The notes below the pieces were generated by a model that saw only the letters and a program-made list of their open reading frames with translations, made no database searches and was not told the DNA's origin. Of a DNA stretch of 48,887 nucleotides, positions 43,180 to 48,887 are shown in pieces. The DNA comes from Prevotellaceae bacterium (GTDB taxonomy: Bacteria; Bacteroidota; Bacteroidia; Bacteroidales; Bacteroidaceae), in the NCBI GenBank assembly GCA_021153165.1, contig JAGKTZ010000007.1, forward strand, positions 1 to 48,887, given 5' to 3'. Made by a program: the position numbers and the translations under genes. Position 1 is the stretch's first letter. The number at the start of each line of letters is the position of its first letter.

Positions 43180-43285
43180 AGGATAATTTTTACGAGCCGT
43201 CGCAAAATTTTAAATCGGTCAAGGTTTGTTGAAACTTCCCTTAGGTTTCTTTCAAAAGTCCTTTTAGTAGTCATCACGAGCGTTA
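43180..43285 (-). repeat. Dispersed intergenic repeat, copy F (degenerate)
   Basis: The plus strand holds GAGCCGTCGCAAAATTTTAA and GGTCAAGGTTTGTTGAAA, the latter close to AGTCAAGGGTTTGTTGAAA in copy A, plus TTAGGTTTCTTTCAAAAG. Module order differs from the full copies and the TGTCAAAATTTCTGCAAG end is missing. Assignment is tentative. Confidence 0.4.
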
Positions 43286-43374
43286 AATAATCATAAATCT
43301 TTCGTTCCACACAAGAGAGATTTTTGCATAAATATGCACAAATGCGTGCATATAAAAAAAACTCACGTTCTTGC

Positions 43375-43405
43375 TTTGCTCATTGCCGATATTGGTGTAA
43401 ATTTG
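43375..43405 (+). promoter_or_regulatory. Promoter of the YjgP/YjgQ gene
   Basis: TTTG at 43375-43378 and TAAATTTG at 43398-43405, 19 bp apart, match both elements. The leader to the ATG at 43426 is about 14 bases. Confidence 0.75.
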
Positions 43406-43425
43406 CGTAGTATTCTGAATACGGC

Positions 43426-45354
43426 ATGCTAGGAATCAAGAAACTCGACATATACATACTTCGCAAGTTCCTTCCGCTATTTGTAGCGGCCTTTTTCATC
43501 TGCCTGTTTGTCTTTATGATGCAGTTCACATGGCGTTATCTGGACGAATTGGTGGGCAAGGGATTGACGCTGGACATTTTGGCCCAGTTCTTTTGGTATA
43601 TGGGGCTGACTTTGGTGCCCACCTCTATGCCCCTAGCAGTACTTTTGGCGACGCTGATCACTTTCGGGAATATGGGCGAACAACTGGAACTGCTGGCGAT
43701 GAAAGCTGCCGGTGTGAGCCTGATGCGCATCATGCGCCCCATCCTATTAGTCGCCATCCTCGTGACAGGCATCTCGTTTCATTTCCAAAACAGCACTTCG
43801 CCCAATGCCCAGGTTAACATGCGCACACTGCTGATAAGTATGAAGCAGACGCAACCTGCAGTAGAAATCCCCGAGGGCATTTTCTACAACAACGTACCGA
43901 ATATGAACGTCTACGTACAACGCAAGACGCCACAAACGGGTATGCTGTACCAAGTGATCCTGTATAAGACGAATGAAGGATTTGAAAATGCTCAAATCGT
44001 ACTGGCAGACTCGGGCAAAATGGAAATTACAGAGGACAAATTGCACTTGAAGATTTCCCTTTGGGATGGCAACCTCTATCAGAAGCCGCCCTTCAAGCCA
44101 GGGCAAGGTATTGCTGGCGTGAATCACCCCTATTTGCGCCAACCCTTCCACTACAAGCAATTCTTGTACGACTTCGATAGCAATTTCAACATGGCCGACG
44201 AAGAAATGATGCGCAATATGCCCTCGACCAAATCGATGGGAAAAATTGAGACCGACATCGACTCAATGCGACACTTGGGCGATAGCCTTGGCAAACGCAA
44301 TTTCGCAGCAAGCAAGAGCAGATGGTATGCCAGTCAACACCTATCAAAAGAAGATTCTACGCATTTGAGGGAACAACTAACCTCTGCGACAAAAGGTGAC
44401 TTCAACAAGATATATAAAGGACTGCCACAGGATGAGAAGGAGAAGGTGCTGCAATCCATGAAGGTGAACATTGCCTCGCAAACCCTGGACTGGGAAGGGA
44501 TGAGCTTCATGACGAAGGAAAACAACAAGATGATACGACGCCACTGGGTGGAATGGCACCAAAAAATGGCCCTTTCGCTGGCATGTCTGCTCTTCTTCTT
44601 CATCGGTGCTCCTCTTGGCGCTATTATCCGTAAGGGTGGTTTGGGATTACCTACAGTCATTTCAGTCGCCATCTTTATCTTCTATTACATCATCAATACC
44701 TCGGGCATGAAGATGGCACGCGATGGCGCTTGGGATATGATCTATGGTATGTGGATCAGTTCGGCTATCCTTTTACCCATAGGTATATTCTTCACCTACA
44801 AGGCTAACAAAGACTCCAACCTGTTCAATGCAGAAGCCTACAAACAAATCGCACGCAACATCTTTGGTCTGCGCGTCGTCCGCAATATCTCACGCAAAGA
44901 AGTCATCATCGACGATCCCGACTACGGAGCGATGAGAGTTGCTACTCAGAAGTTACGCCAGGCATGCGGCGAATATATCGAACTAAAGAAACTATACAGA
45001 GCGCCCAAATACCTACGCGTGTTCTTCCACTATCAGGAGGATCATCATGCAGAAGATATCAGCGAACAATTGGAGGCCCTGGTCGAAGAATTAAGTAACA
45101 CTAAAGACGCAAAGATTCTGGGATTGCTCAACGAATTACCCATAATCTTCATACGTTCCCACCTGGCACCATTCAACAGTGCACGATGGAATCAAATCGC
45201 AGGCATTTTGTTGCCCATCGGTATCCTGCTGTGGTGGCGCATTTGGAATTTCCGCCGCAGATTAAACAACGACATGAAACAGATAGTCAAGGTATGCGAT
45301 CTGCTGGAACCTCGTTTGGAAGAATTCATTGAAAATAATAAAACTGAAATATAA
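43426..45354 (+). CDS. YjgP/YjgQ family permease, LptF/LptG-like
   Basis: A 642-residue inner-membrane protein of the LptF/LptG family, whose members form the transmembrane part of the exporter that lifts lipopolysaccharide to the outer membrane. N-terminal segments include LDIYILRKFLPLFVAAFFICLFVFMMQFTWRYLDELVGKG, typical of the family, and GEQLELLAMKAAGVSLMRIMRP is the coupling helix. A periplasmic beta-jellyroll region follows (about 130-370), then three more segments (about 385-470). The C-terminal 170 residues form an extra region ending with another membrane segment (GILLPIGILLWWRIW), making it longer than the E. coli proteins (about 360) as is common in this phylum. Its own promoter lies just upstream; ribBA follows after 98 bases. 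Confidence 0.9.
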   Translation: MLGIKKLDIYILRKFLPLFVAAFFICLFVFMMQFTWRYLDELVGKGLTLDILAQFFWYMGLTLVPTSMPLAVLLATLITFGNMGEQLELLAMKAAGVSLMRIMRPILLVAILVTGISFHFQNSTSPNAQVNMRTLLISMKQTQPAVEIPEGIFYNNVPNMNVYVQRKTPQTGMLYQVILYKTNEGFENAQIVLADSGKMEITEDKLHLKISLWDGNLYQKPPFKPGQGIAGVNHPYLRQPFHYKQFLYDFDSNFNMADEEMMRNMPSTKSMGKIETDIDSMRHLGDSLGKRNFAASKSRWYASQHLSKEDSTHLREQLTSATKGDFNKIYKGLPQDEKEKVLQSMKVNIASQTLDWEGMSFMTKENNKMIRRHWVEWHQKMALSLACLLFFFIGAPLGAIIRKGGLGLPTVISVAIFIFYYIINTSGMKMARDGAWDMIYGMWISSAILLPIGIFFTYKANKDSNLFNAEAYKQIARNIFGLRVVRNISRKEVIIDDPDYGAMRVATQKLRQACGEYIELKKLYRAPKYLRVFFHYQEDHHAEDISEQLEALVEELSNTKDAKILGLLNELPIIFIRSHLAPFNSARWNQIAGILLPIGILLWWRIWNFRRRLNNDMKQIVKVCDLLEPRLEEFIENNKTEI

Positions 45355-45452
45355 ACGTTGATTTTTGTGAGAACTTTGACAAAAAGTAATTGTTTGAAAA
45401 AATTCAACGCAAACCTTTAAAACCAAACTTAAAACCTAATATCTCAACAAAT

Positions 45453-46667
45453 ATGAGCACATACAAACTCTCCACTATCGAGGAGGCACTGGAAGATTAT
45501 AAGCAAGGAAAATTCCTGGTCGTGGTCGACGACGAAGACCGCGAGAATGAAGGCGACCTGATCATGGCTGCCGAACTCGTCACACCAGAAGCAGTAAACT
45601 TTATGTTGCACTGTGGCCGCGGCGTACTCTGTGCACCAATCACCAACGAAAGATGCAAGGAATTGGAATTGGATCGCCAAGTGCAAAGCAACACCAGCAT
45701 GCTCGGCACCCCATTCACCGTGACCGTAGACAAATTGGAAGGTTGCACTACCGGCGTAAGTTGCCACGACCGCGCTGCTACCATTCGTGCTTTGGCAGAT
45801 CCAACAAGCCATCCTGAAACTTTCGGTCGCCCAGGGCACATCAATCCGCTCTATGCCCAAGACCGTGGCGTATTGGCTCGTGCAGGACACACCGAAGCGG
45901 CTGTTGACTTGTCTCGCCTGGCAGGTTTGCAACCAGCCGCTTGCCTGATCGAAATCCTCAACGAAGACGGCACCATGGCTCGCATGCCACAATTGATGGA
46001 ATTTGCCGAAAAGCACGGATTAAAGATCATCACTATCAAGGACCTGATCGCTTACCGCCTGAAAAACGAATGTCTCGTAGAACGTGGCGAAGAAGTGGAT
46101 ATGCCTACTGAGCACGGACATTTCCGTCTGATTCCCTTCCGCCAAAAGAGCAACAAGAAGGAGCACATCGCCTTGATCAAAGGAGAGTGGAAGGAAGACG
46201 AGCCAGTACTCGTACGCGTACACTCATCATGTATGACAGGCGACATTTTTGGTTCGGCTCGCTGTGACTGTGGCGAACAATTGCACAAAGCTATGCGCAT
46301 GGTCGAAGCAGAAGGCAAGGGCGTGGTACTCTACCTCAACCAAGAAGGTCGCGGCATCGGTCTGATGGCAAAAATTGCTGCTTACAAATTGCAAGAACAA
46401 GGCTACGACACTGTAGACGCCAACCTGCATTTAGGCTATGATTCCGACGAAAGAGACTATGGCGTGGGTGCACAAATACTCAACCTGATTGGTGTACGCA
46501 AGATGCGACTGATGACCAACAATCCAGTAAAGCGCGTAGGGTTAGAAGCATACGGTCTTGAAATCGTAGAAAGTGTGCCTATCGAAACTACGCCGAATCC
46601 TTTCAACGAAACCTACCTTCGCACCAAGCAGGAAAGAATGGGACACGCCCTTCATCTGAAGAAGTAA
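45453..46667 (+). CDS. ribBA: Bifunctional DHBP synthase / GTP cyclohydrolase II
   Basis: A 404-residue riboflavin-pathway fusion. Residues about 1-205 are 3,4-dihydroxy-2-butanone 4-phosphate synthase, with VVVDDEDRENEGDLIMAAE (acidic metal-binding loop) and RAGHTEAAVDLSRLAG. The rest is GTP cyclohydrolase II, with zinc cysteines in SSCMTGDIFGSARCDCGEQL (about 257-276) and LNQEGRGIGLMAKI (about 295-308). Together they make both precursors of lumazine in the cytoplasm. The ATG at 45453 gives MSTYKLSTIEEAL; the frame is open from an upstream TTG without similarity. It follows the permease gene by 98 bases and precedes the aminotransferase gene by 114. No FMN riboswitch is seen in the leader. 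Confidence 0.97.
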   Translation: MSTYKLSTIEEALEDYKQGKFLVVVDDEDRENEGDLIMAAELVTPEAVNFMLHCGRGVLCAPITNERCKELELDRQVQSNTSMLGTPFTVTVDKLEGCTTGVSCHDRAATIRALADPTSHPETFGRPGHINPLYAQDRGVLARAGHTEAAVDLSRLAGLQPAACLIEILNEDGTMARMPQLMEFAEKHGLKIITIKDLIAYRLKNECLVERGEEVDMPTEHGHFRLIPFRQKSNKKEHIALIKGEWKEDEPVLVRVHSSCMTGDIFGSARCDCGEQLHKAMRMVEAEGKGVVLYLNQEGRGIGLMAKIAAYKLQEQGYDTVDANLHLGYDSDERDYGVGAQILNLIGVRKMRLMTNNPVKRVGLEAYGLEIVESVPIETTPNPFNETYLRTKQERMGHALHLKK

Positions 46668-46781
46668 AAAACAATTTAGGCGGAATAGCGAATGATTAAG
46701 GTCGAATACCGATGAATCAAAAGGTAGCCAATGCCATACCTTATATATTATATAGCACAAAAAGCATAAAAACCTATACCT

Positions 46782-47978
46782 ATGAACCAATTATCAGATC
46801 GTCTGAATAGACTTGCCACATCTGCCACATTGGCAATGTCGCAAAAGAGCAGCGAGCTCAAAGCTCAGGGCGTAGACGTCATCAACCTCAGTGTGGGTGA
46901 ACCAGACTTTAATACGCCAGATCATATCAAGGCTGCGGCAATCAAAGCCGTTGAAGAAAATTTCTCACGCTACTCTCCCGTCCCAGGATATCCTGCATTG
47001 AGAGAAGCCATCGTTCAAAAGTTGAAAAACGAGAATGGTCTCGAGTATACAGCAGCACAGATTTCATGCGCAAACGGCGCAAAGCAAAGCGTATGTAACG
47101 CAGTTTTGGCAATTGTCAACGACGGCGATGAAGTGATCGTACCAGCACCTTACTGGGTAAGTTATCCCGATATGGTGAAGTTGGCTGGCGGTACTCCTGT
47201 ATTTATCCCAGCAGGTATTGAGCAAGATTTCAAAATCACTCCAGCACAACTCGAAGCAGCAATTACGCCCAAGACTCGCGCCATTATTCTTTGTTCGCCC
47301 AGCAACCCTACAGGTTCAGTTTATAGCAAGGCAGAATTGGCTGCATTGGCAGAAGTTTTGGCTAAACACGAACGCGTGATTATCCTCGCAGATGAAATCT
47401 ACGAACACATCAACTACATCGGCAAGCACGAAAGTATTGCACAGTTTGAAAATATCAGGGACCGCGTCGTCATCATCAACGGTGTGTCAAAAGCATACGC
47501 TATGACAGGCTGGCGCATCGGCTTCATCGCTGGTCCAGAATGGATCGTGAAAGGATGCAACAAGCTGCAAGGTCAATATACCAGTGGTCCCTGTTCTGTA
47601 TCACAAAAGGCCGCTGAAGCAGCCTACGTAGGCTCGCAAGAATGCGTTGCAGAAATGCGCACAGCCTTCGCTCGCCGTCGTGACTTAATCGTGAAATTGG
47701 CAAAGGAAATTCCTGGTTTGGAAGTCAACGAGCCACAAGGTGCATTCTACCTTTTCCCAAAATGTAGCGTCTTCTATGGCAAGGCAGACACCAACGGCAA
47801 AGTGATCAACACTTCTGACGATTTGGCATTCTACCTATTGGAACGTGCACATGTTGCAACAGTAGGCGGCGACGCCTTTGGTTCGCCCGAATGCTTCCGT
47901 ATGAGCTACGCTACAAGCGACGAGAATATCGTAGAAGCAATGCGCCGCATCAAAGAAGCTTTGGCCGAATTGAAATAA
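46782..47978 (+). CDS. aspC: Class I aminotransferase, aspartate aminotransferase-type
   Basis: A 398-residue PLP enzyme of fold type I, subgroup I-gamma. Lys237 in VSKAYAMTGWRIGF binds PLP; SVGEPDFNTPDHI (residues 37-49), SPSNPTGSVY (about 172-181), DEIYEH (204-209) and the C-terminal RMSYATS near 377-383 (carboxylate-binding Arg) are in place. The likely reaction is aspartate plus 2-oxoglutarate to oxaloacetate plus glutamate; some members also accept prephenate or aromatic substrates. It stands alone, followed by tandem repeats and a strong terminator. Start ATG at 46782 matches the family N-terminus. Confidence 0.92.
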   Translation: MNQLSDRLNRLATSATLAMSQKSSELKAQGVDVINLSVGEPDFNTPDHIKAAAIKAVEENFSRYSPVPGYPALREAIVQKLKNENGLEYTAAQISCANGAKQSVCNAVLAIVNDGDEVIVPAPYWVSYPDMVKLAGGTPVFIPAGIEQDFKITPAQLEAAITPKTRAIILCSPSNPTGSVYSKAELAALAEVLAKHERVIILADEIYEHINYIGKHESIAQFENIRDRVVIINGVSKAYAMTGWRIGFIAGPEWIVKGCNKLQGQYTSGPCSVSQKAAEAAYVGSQECVAEMRTAFARRRDLIVKLAKEIPGLEVNEPQGAFYLFPKCSVFYGKADTNGKVINTSDDLAFYLLERAHVATVGGDAFGSPECFRMSYATSDENIVEAMRRIKEALAELK

Positions 47979-47985
47979 GTAATTA

Positions 47986-48165
47986 TAAGTTGAAAAGTCC
48001 TCAGTAAACAAGTGGACAAGTTATAACGAGTTGGCAGTTTTATAGTAAACAAGTTGACAAGTCCTCAGTAAACAAGTGGACAAGTTATAACAAGTAGACA
48101 AGTTATAACAAGTAGACAAGTTTTCAGTAAACAAGTTAACAAGTATTAGCTAACGTGTTGACTTT
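47986..48165 (+). repeat. Minisatellite-like tandem repeats after aspC
   Basis: Degenerate short units of the type ACAAGTNGACAAGTTATAAC tile about 180 bases. An 18-base unit (GACAAGTTATAACAAGTA) occurs twice in tandem near 48089-48124. A larger unit starting AAGTCCTCAGTAAACAAGTG occurs at 47995 and 48059, a 64-base period. AGTTGACAAG and AGTTAACAAG variants flank it. No coding frame crosses it. Similar ACAAGTNNACAAG intergenic runs occur in Bacteroidota genomes. Confidence 0.8.
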
Positions 48166-48177
48166 TGATTATAGATA

Positions 48178-48230
48178 AAGGATGTTATGTCTAGGATTAT
48201 TTCCATAAAGCATAACATCCTTTTCTCTTC
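48178..48230 (+). terminator. Intrinsic terminator for aspC
   Basis: AAGGATGTTATG (48178-48189) pairs perfectly with CATAACATCCTT (48211-48222), followed by TTCTCTTCTT. It lies beyond the tandem repeats, 200 bases after the aspC stop, so the repeats are probably transcribed. Confidence 0.8.
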
Positions 48231-48244
48231 TTCAAACAAAAATA

Positions 48245-48288
48245 CAAAAAAAGGAAATGGTCTGCCGAATATATCCGACAGACCATTT
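48245..48288 (-). terminator. Terminator after efp
   Basis: AAATGGTCTG (48255-48264) and CAGACCATTT (48279-48288) form a perfect 10-bp stem; on the minus strand CCTTTTTTTG follows. It lies 23 bases after the efp stop and is convergent with the aspC terminator. Confidence 0.85.
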
Positions 48289-48310
48289 ATCTATATAAGT
48301 ATAATTTGAA

Positions 48311-48877
48311 TTATGCCTTTACACGGTTTACATAAGAACCATCGCGAGTGTCAACTTCGATAGTTTCGCCTTCGTTGATGAACAAAGGCACGCGAACTTC
48401 AGCACCTGTTTCAACAGTAGCAGGCTTAGTAGTGTTTGTAGCTGTATCGCCCTTCAAACCTGGTTCTGTATAAGTAATCTTAAGTTGAGTCTTAACAGGC
48501 ATTTCAGCGTAGAGAATAGTTTCTGTAGAAGCATCGCTTACTACTTCCACTACGTCGCCTTCCTTCATAAAGTCAACACCTGTGATCAAGTCCTTAGCGA
48601 TAGGAGCTTGGTCGAAAGTTTCTTGGTTCATGAAGATATAGTCTTCGCCTTCCATGTAGAGATATTGGTATGGACGACGTTCTACGCGAACATCTTCCAA
48701 AGCTTCGCCGATATTGAAGCGCTTTTCGAGTACACGACCAGAAACTACGTCCTTCAATGTAGTACGCATGATAGTGTTACCCTTACCTGGCTTCACGTGA
48801 AGGAAGTCGATGCAGAAATAGAGCTTGCCGTCCAAGCGGATGCAAGTACCCTTCTTGATGTCTTGTGATTTAATCAT
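48311..48877 (-). CDS. efp: Translation elongation factor P
   Basis: A 188-residue EF-P that relieves ribosome stalling at polyproline stretches. The three OB-like domains are complete: N-terminal KOW-like domain with the tip loop HVKPGKGNTI (residues 27-36), the central OB domain (FMNQETFDQAPI) and the C-terminal domain ending GETIEVDTRDGSYVNRVKA, the usual EF-P signature. The tip residue is Lys32, the position modified by EpmA/EpmB or related pathways in other bacteria; the arginine used by EarP-dependent species is absent. No modifying enzyme is in the window. The ATG at 48877 is ten bases from the window end, so the promoter is outside. Confidence 0.97.
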   Translation of the reverse strand: MIKSQDIKKGTCIRLDGKLYFCIDFLHVKPGKGNTIMRTTLKDVVSGRVLEKRFNIGEALEDVRVERRPYQYLYMEGEDYIFMNQETFDQAPIAKDLITGVDFMKEGDVVEVVSDASTETILYAEMPVKTQLKITYTEPGLKGDTATNTTKPATVETGAEVRVPLFINEGETIEVDTRDGSYVNRVKA

Positions 48878-48887
48878 TGTATTTAAT

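Noticed and set aside
43129..43287. Small plus-strand reading frame starting inside the terminator stem
   Set aside because: Its ATG is in the hairpin loop and it continues through the T-run and a repeat copy; no coding signature.
47986..48165. Possible CRISPR array
   Set aside because: Repeats are contiguous and degenerate with no unique spacers of even length, and no cas gene is nearby.

Overview
The window comes from a Bacteroidota genome, most likely order Bacteroidales and plausibly Prevotellaceae. Evidence: a short 286-residue primary sigma factor; many promoters of the Bacteroidota type (TTTG, 19-20 bp, TAnnTTTG) at positions that fit genes; an outer-membrane beta-barrel of the TonB-receptor-like family; a type IX secretion C-terminal domain; DUF4301; a glycine-lipid acyltransferase pair; and pflB/pflA fermentation genes. 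The species is not determined.

Layout. 1-1.5 kb: a VanZ-like membrane protein, a minus-strand structured RNA resembling 6S RNA, and a dense repeat zone (a dispersed repeat with a hairpin, then a head-to-head REP-like pair). 1.6-7.0 kb (minus): an apparent operon of a membrane-anchored TPR-like protein, rpe, nrnA and an S9 peptidase. 7.3-8.2 kb: rpoD. 8.6-20 kb: a loose sialic-acid block with N-acetylneuraminate lyase, YhcH/NanQ-like anomerase, a periplasmic NanM-like mutarotase fused to a sodium symporter, and an N-acylglucosamine 2-epimerase. DUF4301, a nuclease and an outer-membrane barrel lie among them. 20.2-28.0 kb: a trehalase-like glycosidase followed by a compact run (Nudix, tex, tadA, yraN, an MmcQ/YjbR-BirA fusion, MATE) ending at a bidirectional terminator opposite a tRNA-CAT gene. 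28.3-34.0 kb (minus): an AT-rich orphan, then pyrH, a secreted LRR protein with a type IX signal and an M60 (mucin-type) metallopeptidase. 34.6-35.7 kb: a frameshifted lipoprotein gene with an elaborately folded leader. 36-40.7 kb: ackA divergent from pflB-pflA. 41-43 kb: a glycine-lipid acyltransferase pair. 43.4-48.9 kb: a YjgP/YjgQ (LptF/G-like) permease, ribBA, an aminotransferase, a tandem-repeat block, and efp.

How it fits together. The lyase, anomerase, mutarotase-transporter and epimerase describe uptake of sialic acid and conversion through ManNAc to GlcNAc by the non-phosphorylated Bacteroides-type route; the sugar kinase that route needs is not in the window. The secreted M60 peptidase fits a mucin-feeding lifestyle. 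Pfl and AckA account for formate and acetate production.

The most unusual signal is non-coding: a family of roughly 100-190 bp intergenic repeats built from T-rich TTAGACCTTTTTT modules, a GTCGCGAAATTT core and, in full copies, a TGTCAAAATTTCTGCAAG end. There are about six copies in 49 kb, in both orientations, two of them with a long adjacent hairpin. I did not find a new defence or other multi-protein system.
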